Assembly (NCBI GenBank): GCA_012799535.1 | Contig: JAAZLB010000207.1 | Span: 1-7,040 of the forward strand | Direction of reading: 5' to 3' | From: Bacillota bacterium | GTDB lineage: Bacteria > Bacillota > Limnochordia > Darwinibacteriales > Darwinibacteriaceae | DNA: 7,040 bases | Shown: piece by piece, positions 1 to 6,886 of the stretch | Layout: each line of letters starts with the position of its first letter | How positions within the stretch are numbered: position 1 is the stretch's first letter | The notes under the pieces: generated by a model | Seen by the model: the letters and a program-made list of their open reading frames with translations, nothing else | Told to the model about the DNA's origin: nothing | Databases searched by the model: none | Made by a program: the position numbers and the translations under genes

Positions 1-68
1 CTCCTTGGGCAGGAATCCACTGGGACGCAAGGAAAGATTAGACAAGCAAGAATTCATGCAAACCAAAC

Positions 69-75
69 GAGAGGA
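69..75 (+). promoter_or_regulatory. Ribosome binding site of the S9 peptidase (supports the ATG at 86)
   Basis: GAGAGGA lies 10 nt before the ATG at 86. The HAD gene at the other end of the cluster has the same GAGAGGA string before its start. No comparable site sits at a suitable distance from the earlier in-frame ATG at 56 or the TTG at 5; the nearest purine run, AAGGAAAG at 29-36, is about 19 nt from the ATG at 56. Confidence 0.5.
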
Positions 76-85
76 TGCATTAAAC

Positions 86-2050
86 ATGGATAGTCTACTG
101 CTCGAAGATTTTACTAGGTATAAGTTTCTCTCAGGCATAAAACACAGTCCCAACGGTAAATACGCTTGTTTTATCACCCATCAAGCAGATCTGGAGGAAA
201 ACGGCTATAAGTCTAATCTCTGGATTCACGATCTTCAAAAGGAACGTCACTTTCAGCTCACTACTTTAAACAAAGAACGCTCCTTCATCTGGCTTAGTAA
301 CAGTGAAGATATCTTGTTTTCTGGACTTCGGAATCCAAAGGATCAAGAAAAACAGAAACAGGGTGAAGAACTCACCGTGTTTTATCGAATTAATATCCAC
401 GGTGGCGAAGCTTTAGAATTCTTCCGAGTGCCACTCAAGGTCCAAGCTATCCAGGAACTTCGGAATGAGAGGTTCTTGCTCACAGTTACTTATAAGCCTA
501 ATAAAGTAGGACAAGACGAAAAAGACTATGAAGTATTGGAAGAAATTCCTTATTGGAGTAATGGACGTGGTTTCACTAGCGGCAATCGTTCACGACTTTA
601 TGTCTATGACAAAGGTAACAATAGTTGGGAACCGCTCACCAGTGAAACCTTACAGATTAGCAGTGTGCAACTCAACAAGGAGAAAACTCGAGCCATTATT
701 GTAGGTCAAGAGTATGTTGGGAAGGCAAAGCTAGATAATGCTTTGTACCTTGCAGATTTAGAACAAAAAACTGTCCACAGGATCACACCAGAAGAAGACT
801 TCACCTATTACCACGCCCATATTATTAATGAGCAAAAGGCGATCTGCAAGGGCAACTCCAGGGACCGTTATGGTCTCAACGAAAACGGACGCTTCTATCT
901 AATCGATTTGACAGACGGAACAAAACAACTGCTTACTCCTGATTTTGAAACTAGCACTTGGAATTCAGTAGGCTCCGATTCTCGCTACGGCGGGGGAGAA
1001 GATGTACAGCTTGATCAAGATTACCTCTATTTTCTAACCACCGAAGGGGAAAGTTCTTACTTGAATCGCCTTGATTTCCAAGGGAATATGGAAAGGGTCA
1101 CTTCTGCCCCTGGTTCTGTCGACTCCTACAGTGTGCATAATGGACAAATCTTACTCATTGCCCTTAGAGGTCTAGCCCTCCAAGAACTCTACAGCCTCCA
1201 CGGTCAGCAAGAACAGAGGTTAAGCGACTTCAATACCTGGGTAACTGAGAGCAAAAAGCTATCCCATCCCCAACCCCTCAGTTTCCAAACGGAACCTGGT
1301 GTGACTATTGATGGTTGGGTACTGCAACCAGTTGATTATGAGGAGGGAAAAAAATACCCTGCCATCTTAAACATTCACGGTGGACCGAAAACAGTATATG
1401 GCACAGTGTTTTTCCACGAAATGCAGTATTGGGCCAATCAGGGCTACTTTGTGTTTTTCTGCAATCCCCGCGGTAGTGATGGTAAGGGCAACTCCTTTGC
1501 AGATATCCGCGGTAAATATGGCACCATCGATTACCATGATCTAATGCGGTTCACTGATCAGGTACTCGCCCACTATCCTGCCATTGATCAAGAACGTCTA
1601 GGGGTAACCGGTGGCTCCTATGGCGGATTTATGACTAACTGGATCATTGGACATACTCAGCGTTTTAAGGCTGCAGCTTCCCAACGGAGTATTAGTAACT
1701 GGGTCTCTATGGGCTTTACCACCGATATTGGCTATTACTTTGCCACGGATCAAATCGGAGCCACCCCTTGGTCCGATTACGAAAAACTCTGGGAACACTC
1801 GCCCTTGAAGTATGCGGACCAAGTACAAACACCAACACTATTCATTCACTCCGAAGAAGATTACCGTTGCTGGTTGCCTGAAGGTTTGCAAATGTTTAGT
1901 GCCCTACAGTATCATGGTGTAGAAGCACGCCTTTGTATGTTTAGAGGTGAAAACCACGACTTAAGCCGTAGTGGCAGACCAAAACAACGCATCCGTCGTC
2001 TCCAAGAGATCACCGCTTGGTTTGATCGCTTCCTAAAAGAACAAAGCTAG
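86..2050 (+). CDS. S9 family (acylaminoacyl-peptidase-like, S9C) serine peptidase
   Basis: Cytoplasmic serine peptidase that would cleave short or N-blocked peptides. Numbered from the ATG at 86 (654 aa), the N-terminal part (about residues 8-400) opens with the usual LEDF...SPNGKYACF propeller start and is rich in short strands, as in the beta-propeller of prolyl oligopeptidases. The C-terminal alpha/beta-hydrolase part carries HGGP at 431-434 (oxyanion region), nucleophile Ser511 in GGSYGG, Asp592 in SEEDYRC and His624 in ENHDLSRSGRP; this last motif is typical of the S9C branch. No signal peptide or membrane segment is seen. The frame stays open to the window's left edge, with a TTG at 5 and an ATG at 56, but the ATG at 86 has GAGAGGA 10 nt upstream and places the conserved N-terminus right at the start. 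DUF4127 follows after 15 bp, so the two are probably co-transcribed. The family call is strong; the substrate is unknown. The exact start is the weak point. Confidence 0.93.
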   Translation: MDSLLLEDFTRYKFLSGIKHSPNGKYACFITHQADLEENGYKSNLWIHDLQKERHFQLTTLNKERSFIWLSNSEDILFSGLRNPKDQEKQKQGEELTVFYRINIHGGEALEFFRVPLKVQAIQELRNERFLLTVTYKPNKVGQDEKDYEVLEEIPYWSNGRGFTSGNRSRLYVYDKGNNSWEPLTSETLQISSVQLNKEKTRAIIVGQEYVGKAKLDNALYLADLEQKTVHRITPEEDFTYYHAHIINEQKAICKGNSRDRYGLNENGRFYLIDLTDGTKQLLTPDFETSTWNSVGSDSRYGGGEDVQLDQDYLYFLTTEGESSYLNRLDFQGNMERVTSAPGSVDSYSVHNGQILLIALRGLALQELYSLHGQQEQRLSDFNTWVTESKKLSHPQPLSFQTEPGVTIDGWVLQPVDYEEGKKYPAILNIHGGPKTVYGTVFFHEMQYWANQGYFVFFCNPRGSDGKGNSFADIRGKYGTIDYHDLMRFTDQVLAHYPAIDQERLGVTGGSYGGFMTNWIIGHTQRFKAAASQRSISNWVSMGFTTDIGYYFATDQIGATPWSDYEKLWEHSPLKYADQVQTPTLFIHSEEDYRCWLPEGLQMFSALQYHGVEARLCMFRGENHDLSRSGRPKQRIRRLQEITAWFDRFLKEQS

Positions 2051-2065
2051 AAAGGTAGATTAATC

Positions 2066-3598
2066 ATGACTAAAATTGTCTATATCCCCCTTGATGAAAG
2101 ACCGGTAAATTGGGATTTTCCCCAAACCATATTAGCTAACAATTGCGAGTTGGAGTTAGCAGCGCCCCCTCTATCCCTCTTGGGGCAGAAAAAAACTCCA
2201 GCACCCATAGGAGAATTGTGGAATTGGATGGAGCAACAACTTGCTGATGCCCAATATTTAGTAGCATCCTTGGACCAGCTCCTCTACGGGGGAATTGTGC
2301 CTTCTCGTCTCCACCACTACAATCAGGAACAATGCCAAGTACTCCTAAAACGTCTAGAAGAACTCAAACAGAAATATCCCCAACTAAATATTTTTGCCTT
2401 CAATTTAATTATGCGAGTTCCAGCCTATAATTCTAGTGATGAGGAACCAGATTATTACGATCACTATGGAGAGAAAATCTACCGCTGGGGCTGGTTGACG
2501 GACCTTTTAGGACGTGGTCAGGGAGGTTCCCAAGACGAGGCGGAATTTGCCCAGATCATAGATTTTATTCCAGACGAAGTCAGAAAAGACTATCTCAACC
2601 GCCGTACCCTTAACCACTTTGTAAATAGGGAAGCCATCAACCTAGTGGAGAAGGGGATTATAGACTTCCTCGTTATTCCCCTGGACGATTGTGCTGAATA
2701 CGGTTTTTCCGCAGCAGAACAAATAAATCTTCTCAAACTAGTGGAAGAAAAAAATCTCCACGAACGGGTACACATCTATCCTGGAGCAGATGAAGTTGGT
2801 TGTACCTTAGTTACCCGTATCTACAATCAAGTGATGAATCGAAAGCCACGTGTGTTCGTGCGCTATTCTTCCACCATAGGTCCCCAGATCATCCCCCGCT
2901 ACGAAGATCGGCCCTTGGGGGAAAGCATTAAAAGCCAAATCACAGTTTGTGGTGGAATTGTGGTGGATAATTCCCTGGAGGCGGATCTTGTCTTGATGGT
3001 AAACTCCCCCACTCTCAATGGTCGCAAAATGCAAGAAGCATCTGAAGCTGTAATGCATAAGGATACTTCTTATTATTCATTCCGCAATTTACGTGAATTT
3101 GCCGTTAGCATGGACTATTACTTAAAAACTGGCAGGCAAGTGGCCCTCGCGGATGTAGCCTTTGGAAATGGAGCAGACCATGAGCTTATGCAAATCCTAG
3201 CAAAGCAGGGCACCCTCGGGGAATTAGTCTCTTTTGCTGCTTGGAATACCCCAGGCAACACCATTGGTACAGTTCTAGCCCACGCCTTAATTCGGCTAGG
3301 AAGTACAGATAAACCGGTGAACGGACCAGACAAGTTCATCCTAGATCGTTTCGTAGAAGATTGGGGCTACCAGGTACTGGTCCGTAGCTATCTGAAAGGG
3401 CACGCCCAAGAACTAGGAATTACCTACTTCGATCTCAAAGATCAAAGGGCCAATATCAGTAACCTCACCTTAACCAAACTGCAAGAATTTACCAAAACCT
3501 ACCTAGGAGAACTTACCAGCTCTTATCAGTTAGAAGCAGTTGACTTTCCTTGGCATCGCCTCTTTGAAATTAAATTAATTTCCAGCATAAGCGTATAA
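2066..3598 (+). CDS. DUF4127 family protein, function unknown
   Basis: A 510-residue protein of the DUF4127 family, recognised by its hallmark N-terminus YIPLDERPVNWDFP (residues 6-19) and typical length. Other conserved-looking blocks are SLDQLLYGGIVPSR (68-81), MRVPAYNSSDEEPDYY (116-131), IPLDDCAEYG (204-213), YPGADEVGCTL (238-248), DVAFGNGADHEL (363-374) and AAWNTPGNTIGT (391-402). Hydrophobic strands ending in Asp, Asn or Pro alternate with helical stretches along the chain, which looks like a soluble alpha/beta or barrel-type enzyme with an acidic active site. There is no signal peptide or membrane segment, so it is probably cytoplasmic. The ATG follows the peptidase stop by 15 bp with AAAGGTAG as ribosome site, and the CUT1 importer genes follow. 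The family has no established biochemical function that I know of. Its place between a peptidase and a sugar importer suggests a role in processing the imported compound; this is inference from position only. Confidence 0.88.
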   Translation: MTKIVYIPLDERPVNWDFPQTILANNCELELAAPPLSLLGQKKTPAPIGELWNWMEQQLADAQYLVASLDQLLYGGIVPSRLHHYNQEQCQVLLKRLEELKQKYPQLNIFAFNLIMRVPAYNSSDEEPDYYDHYGEKIYRWGWLTDLLGRGQGGSQDEAEFAQIIDFIPDEVRKDYLNRRTLNHFVNREAINLVEKGIIDFLVIPLDDCAEYGFSAAEQINLLKLVEEKNLHERVHIYPGADEVGCTLVTRIYNQVMNRKPRVFVRYSSTIGPQIIPRYEDRPLGESIKSQITVCGGIVVDNSLEADLVLMVNSPTLNGRKMQEASEAVMHKDTSYYSFRNLREFAVSMDYYLKTGRQVALADVAFGNGADHELMQILAKQGTLGELVSFAAWNTPGNTIGTVLAHALIRLGSTDKPVNGPDKFILDRFVEDWGYQVLVRSYLKGHAQELGITYFDLKDQRANISNLTLTKLQEFTKTYLGELTSSYQLEAVDFPWHRLFEIKLISSISV

Positions 3599-3599
3599 T
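3570..3599 (+). promoter_or_regulatory. Candidate promoter for the transporter genes (-10 over the DUF4127 stop)
   Basis: A perfect TATAAT at 3594-3599 overlaps the TAA stop of DUF4127 (3596-3598). The best -35 with an 18-nt spacer is TTAAAT at 3570-3575, which matches the consensus TTGACA at only three positions. A better TTGAAA at 3564-3569 is too far away (24-nt spacer). No TG extension precedes the -10. If used, transcription would begin near 3606 and give the solute-binding-protein gene its own message. The -10 alone could be chance in this AT-rich junction, so this is a weak call. Confidence 0.28.
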
Positions 3600-3612
3600 A
3601 AATTTATTTTAT

Positions 3613-3620
3613 AGGAGGAG
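3613..3620 (+). promoter_or_regulatory. Orphan Shine-Dalgarno sequence in the gap before the binding-protein gene
   Basis: AGGAGGAG is an excellent ribosome binding sequence, but no ATG, GTG, TTG or CTG lies within the next 15 bases in any frame. It is about 43 nt upstream of the site that serves the solute-binding protein. It may be a relic of a former start, a ribosome standby site, or chance. Confidence 0.35.
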
Positions 3621-3662
3621 AAGTTAGGTTATAGTTAGAAGTATTCATTAAGTACAAACTAA

Positions 3663-3668
3663 GGGAGG
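3663..3668 (+). promoter_or_regulatory. Ribosome binding site that decides the start of the solute-binding protein
   Basis: GGGAGG ends 2 nt before the ATG at 3671, too close for normal initiation, but 8 nt before the in-frame TTG at 3677, which is ideal spacing. It therefore supports TTG as the start codon, giving the classic signal-peptide start MKRYSR. Confidence 0.6.
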
Positions 3669-3676
3669 AAATGCAT

Positions 3677-5029
3677 TTGAAACGTTATTCACGGTCCATG
3701 AGTTTGATTCTTATCTTGTTGTTGCTTGGAATCTTTAGTTCTGTGGGCTTGACCAAGGAAATCACCATTACCTGGTGGACAAATCCTTGGAGAATCGCCC
3801 CTCCAGGCTTTCCAGAGGATCAAGCGCCTACCGCAGAAGACTTTCCCGCATGGGCTAGCCAAGAATTCATGAGGCTCCATCCCAATGTGAAGGTTGTTTA
3901 CGAAGTAGTACCTAATGCCGGTTATAGCCAAAAGATTACCGCATCAATTTTAGCTGGCACTACTCCAGATTTACTTAAAGATTACACTTACAAACGTCAA
4001 TGGGCAGCCCAAGGTCTCTTAGAACCTATTGACCCCTATCTCACTCCTGAAGAAATGGCCGATTGGTACGATTACACCCTCGCAAAGGGCTTAGTTGATG
4101 GCAAACATTACATTTTCCCCTGGAACAACTCCAGTAATGGTATGGGTGTAACCATGCTATTGAACCCAGAAATCTTTGCCGCTCGTAATGTAGAATTACC
4201 CGCCTTACCTAGCCGGGCCTGGTCCATTGATGAGTTTTTTGAAATAGCCCAAAAGCTTTCTTATGACTCCGATGGGGATGGTGTGAACGATCATTACGCC
4301 TTTGCTGTAGGTGCCAAAGACATTGAGAACTCCCTTGCCTGGTTATATCTCTTTGGCGGTAGAATGTTCAACGAAGACGAAACTGAAGTGATCTTAAATA
4401 GTCCTGAATCTGCTGCTGCACTTCAATTCTTGGTAGATGCTATGTATGTCCATGAAATTGCTCCAAAAGGTGCAGAAGGCATGGGCGTTTACGACATTAT
4501 CGGCCTCTTCCATCAAGGCAGAACCGCCATTGGTTATGGTGGACCATACGAAATTGGACGGATTGACCGTTACTACAAGGAAGGAAACTTAGACCGGATC
4601 TTCCCAGTTAATATCGCCCCCTTCCCCTATCGACCTGGTTATGATCCAATCGCCCTTGGGGGCAGTGGTGGTTATGTAGTATTTAAACAAAAGGATGCGG
4701 AAAAGCGGGCCATGGTTATGGAATTTGCGAAGTTCTTAACCAACCACGAAAATACTGCAGCCCTGAAATCACTATTATATGTGACTGCACGCAAATCAGT
4801 AAACGAACATCTCTATGATGATAGTCCCTTTGCAGAAGACATCTCTGTCTATACCCAAGCTATGGAGCATTCCCTGCCCTTCTTAGGTAGCCCTGAAATT
4901 GAATTTGGGCCCGCCCGGGATCATCTCCAAGCCATGTTCGAAGCTGTGTTTGCTCGCACCAAAACACCAGAGCAAGCGTTAGAAGATTTCGCCAAAGAAG
5001 CGAACCGTATTCTTTTTAATAAACGATAG
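3677..5029 (+). CDS. Extracellular solute-binding protein, family 1 (CUT1 ABC sugar importer)
   Basis: Captures a carbohydrate or sugar conjugate outside the membrane and delivers it to the two permeases downstream. From the TTG at 3677 the protein has 450 residues, normal for the family. Residues 2-6 (KRYSR) and a Leu/Ile-rich core at about 8-20 form a signal peptide; cleavage after SVG (24) or LT (26) is plausible. There is no lipobox cysteine and no cysteine anywhere in the protein. The mature part begins EITITWW, as in many family members. A DxDGDGxxD loop at 197-205 resembles the calcium-binding loop common in these proteins, and GYGGP at 286-290 and GSGGYVVF are typical of the second lobe. 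An ATG at 3671 is the alternative start but sits only 2 nt from the ribosome site. The Trp-rich N-terminal region suits stacking against sugar rings. The ligand cannot be read from the sequence. Confidence 0.9.
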   Translation: MKRYSRSMSLILILLLLGIFSSVGLTKEITITWWTNPWRIAPPGFPEDQAPTAEDFPAWASQEFMRLHPNVKVVYEVVPNAGYSQKITASILAGTTPDLLKDYTYKRQWAAQGLLEPIDPYLTPEEMADWYDYTLAKGLVDGKHYIFPWNNSSNGMGVTMLLNPEIFAARNVELPALPSRAWSIDEFFEIAQKLSYDSDGDGVNDHYAFAVGAKDIENSLAWLYLFGGRMFNEDETEVILNSPESAAALQFLVDAMYVHEIAPKGAEGMGVYDIIGLFHQGRTAIGYGGPYEIGRIDRYYKEGNLDRIFPVNIAPFPYRPGYDPIALGGSGGYVVFKQKDAEKRAMVMEFAKFLTNHENTAALKSLLYVTARKSVNEHLYDDSPFAEDISVYTQAMEHSLPFLGSPEIEFGPARDHLQAMFEAVFARTKTPEQALEDFAKEANRILFNKR

Positions 5030-5051
5030 TAGATTTTCTTTTTAACTAGCC

Positions 5052-5100
5052 GGTCCCGCCAGAACAGGCACGCCTTGGCGCCCCCTGCTCTAGCGGGACC
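5052..5100 (+). promoter_or_regulatory. Intercistronic GC-rich hairpin between binding-protein and permease genes
   Basis: GGTCCCGC (5052-5059) pairs with GCGGGACC (5093-5100). The stem continues, after single mismatches, with AGA (5061-5063) against TCT (5089-5091) and CAGG (5065-5068) against CCTG (5084-5087). That makes 15 pairs with two mismatches, and the 15-nt apical part can form a further small CGC/GCG stem. The bases after it (TTAAATAAATAG) are not a U-tract, so it is not a canonical intrinsic terminator. In the malE-malF style, such a hairpin between a binding-protein gene and its permeases stabilises the upstream message or attenuates read-through, giving more binding protein than membrane protein. 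That role is inferred here. It could also be a copy of a dispersed palindromic repeat. Confidence 0.7.
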
Positions 5101-5128
5101 TTAAATAAATAGGGAGGAGGAGACTGAG

Positions 5129-6016
5129 ATGAAATTACAGGGACTTGCTAAAGAAGTGGTAAAACAACGCTGGGGCTATTATTTCATCCTTCCTAGTTTT
5201 GTGTTGTATGCGATCTTCTTTTTGTTTCCCGTACTTTGGTCCATGGTCCTGTCATTCTTAGATTACGGCTGGTGGGGCACAACCTTTGTGGGCTTGGACA
5301 ATTATCGCTCTGTCTTCAGTGATCGGATTTTTTGGATTGGCTTACGCAACACTGTCTATTATACCTTAGGGGTAGTACCACTTTGGCTGGCAAAGGCAGT
5401 AATCATTGCCGCTTTGATTTTCCCCTTTCGCAAAGGAATCCAAACTTTTTTTAAAGCGGCCTTTTATCTACCTCATGTCACTTCATCAGTGATCATTTCC
5501 ATGATTTGGTTATGGATTTATAATCCACCCTTCGGACTGTTAAACTACCTAATGAAATCCATAGGTTTTGAACCGGTGACCTGGTTAGGAAACACCAAAA
5601 CAGCCATGCCTGCAATGATCTTCATGACGGTGGTCATGGGTGGTGGTTCCTCCATTGTGTTAATTTCCGCTGCCATGAACGGAATCCCGCCTTATCTGTA
5701 TGAAGCTGCTGAGATTGATGGGGCAACTTCTATGCGCATGTTTTGGAAGATTACTATTCCACTATTGCGTCCCACTCTACTTTACTTAACAGTGATGGGC
5801 ACCATTAACTCCTTCCAGGTCTTTACCAACATTTATCTTATGACCCAAGGTGGGCCACAATTTGCCACTACCACCATAGTCTACCAAATCTACGAACTTG
5901 CCTTTAGTCGTTTCCAGTTCGGAAAGGCTTCCGCCATGGCTATGGTACTTTTTGCTATTACCTTTGTCTTTGCCATTATTCAGTTTAAATGGCTCGGACA
6001 AGAAGTCGAATATTAA
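5129..6016 (+). CDS. CUT1 ABC sugar transporter permease, MalF/UgpA-like
   Basis: First inner-membrane channel subunit of the importer, 295 residues. Hydrophobic segments lie at about 17-43, 73-99, 109-130, 159-181, 213-235 and 265-287, the usual six for a short MalF-type permease. The EAA loop (EAAEIDGATSMRMFWKITIP, 192-211), which docks on the ATPase, is intact, and the YLPHVTSSVIISMIW and MTQGGPQFATTT stretches are typical of the UgpA/LacF group. The start has a strong GGGAGGAGG (5112-5120) 8 nt upstream. It follows the binding-protein gene after a 99-bp gap with a hairpin, and the second permease begins 13 bp after its stop. It must pair with that permease and with an ATPase that is not encoded in this window. 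Substrate specificity is not predictable from the sequence. Confidence 0.94.
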   Translation: MKLQGLAKEVVKQRWGYYFILPSFVLYAIFFLFPVLWSMVLSFLDYGWWGTTFVGLDNYRSVFSDRIFWIGLRNTVYYTLGVVPLWLAKAVIIAALIFPFRKGIQTFFKAAFYLPHVTSSVIISMIWLWIYNPPFGLLNYLMKSIGFEPVTWLGNTKTAMPAMIFMTVVMGGGSSIVLISAAMNGIPPYLYEAAEIDGATSMRMFWKITIPLLRPTLLYLTVMGTINSFQVFTNIYLMTQGGPQFATTTIVYQIYELAFSRFQFGKASAMAMVLFAITFVFAIIQFKWLGQEVEY

Positions 6017-6029
6017 AAGGGGGGATTTG

Positions 6030-6866
6030 ATGTTAGTCGATGGAAAACGCACCGAGTTTAAGCACATTATCTCTTTGATTCTTTTGGTAGTGTTGGCCGC
6101 CGCGGCAGTTATTCCCCTGTATTGGATGGTTGTGACCGCCTTTCAACAGCCAACCCTAACGGTAACCTTTCCACCAGAATGGTTTCCAAGCAACCCCACA
6201 CTGTTTAACTTTCAAAGGTTCCTCCAAAGACCCTATGTTTGGCGCTGGACCTTAAATAGTGTAATCGTAGCCGCCACAGTTACTGTAGCTCAACTTTTAG
6301 TCTGTGTGATGGCGGGATATTCTTTCGCGAAAAAAGAATTCCCTGGACGAGATCTCTTCTTTTGGATGTATGTAGGCTCCATGATGGTACCGAGTCAAGT
6401 AACCTTAGTACCTTTATATATCACCATGAGTAAGTTAGGTTTCATCAATACCTACTATGGTCTAATTCTACCTGCGGTAGCTGGACCCTTTGGGGTGTTC
6501 TTGATGAAGCAGTTCATGTCTTCTCTACCGACAGAACTAATTGAAGCAGCTAAGATTGATGGTTGTAGTGAATGGAATACCTTTACAAAAATCATCCTCC
6601 CCTTAAGTAAACCAGGTTTAGCAGTATTAGGGATCTTTACCTTTGTGGGTCAATGGAACGAGTTTATTTGGCCCCTAATTATTACCAATTCCGCTGCCAT
6701 GCGTACCTTACCAATTGGATTAACCTTGCTTCAAGAAGAGGTGCCTATGCAGTATGGACTTTTGATGGCCGGCGCCACATTCGCAGCAGTGCCTATGCTT
6801 ATTATCTTCTTTAGCTTCCAACGTTACTTCTTAAAAGGTGTAACGGTAGGAGCTTTGAAGGGCTAG
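6030..6866 (+). CDS. CUT1 ABC sugar transporter permease, MalG/UgpE-like
   Basis: Second inner-membrane channel subunit, 278 residues from the ATG at 6030. Hydrophobic segments are at about 11-35, 75-98, 109-131, 143-160, 196-217 and 243-262. The EAA loop (EAAKIDGCSEWNTFTKIILP, 172-191) contacts the ATPase, and the C-terminus FQRYFLKGVTVGALKG is the hallmark ending of MalG-type proteins. The frame is open further upstream to an ATG at 5898, but that would overlap the first permease by over 100 bp and add 44 non-family residues. The ATG at 6030 has a GGGGGG run 5 nt upstream and matches the usual length of 275-280 residues. The gene begins 13 bp after the first permease and is surely in the same transcript. 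Confidence 0.94.
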   Translation: MLVDGKRTEFKHIISLILLVVLAAAAVIPLYWMVVTAFQQPTLTVTFPPEWFPSNPTLFNFQRFLQRPYVWRWTLNSVIVAATVTVAQLLVCVMAGYSFAKKEFPGRDLFFWMYVGSMMVPSQVTLVPLYITMSKLGFINTYYGLILPAVAGPFGVFLMKQFMSSLPTELIEAAKIDGCSEWNTFTKIILPLSKPGLAVLGIFTFVGQWNEFIWPLIITNSAAMRTLPIGLTLLQEEVPMQYGLLMAGATFAAVPMLIIFFSFQRYFLKGVTVGALKG

Positions 6867-6886
6867 TAGAAAGAGAGGATATTAGT

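Noticed and set aside
1..41. A frame ending in TAG at 39-41 (last residues WAGIHWDARKD) that could be the tail of an upstream gene.
   Set aside because: Only 13 codons are visible and no family motif can be recognised. Another frame is open to 93 and the peptidase frame is open to the left edge too, so the choice cannot be supported.
5..85. N-terminal extension of the S9 peptidase from TTG 5 or ATG 56.
   Set aside because: The added residues are charged and do not resemble the family's N-terminus. No well-spaced ribosome site precedes these starts, whereas the ATG at 86 has one.
1598..1828. Open frames on the minus strand, here and at 2590-2775, 2807-3058, 3118-3339, 3689-3931 and 5786-6067.
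   Set aside because: All lie antisense inside well-supported genes, show no recognisable domain and have biased compositions expected of shadow frames.
3678..3691. TGAAACGTTATTCA at the start of the binding-protein gene, resembling a catabolite-response (cre) operator.
   Set aside because: Against the cre consensus, the central CG is shifted by one base and three fixed positions mismatch. It is also within the coding start, so the likeness is probably chance.
5052..5110. Intrinsic transcription terminator after the binding-protein gene.
   Set aside because: The stem is strong, but the following TTAAATAAATAG is not a U-tract, and the T-rich run (5036-5043) lies before the hairpin rather than after it. 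The reverse orientation is followed by an A-rich run, so it is not a terminator for the minus strand either.
5898..6029. In-frame extension of the second permease that overlaps the first permease.
   Set aside because: It lies fully within the first permease's coding region up to 6016, adds no family sequence, and the ATG at 6030 with its purine run gives the normal length.
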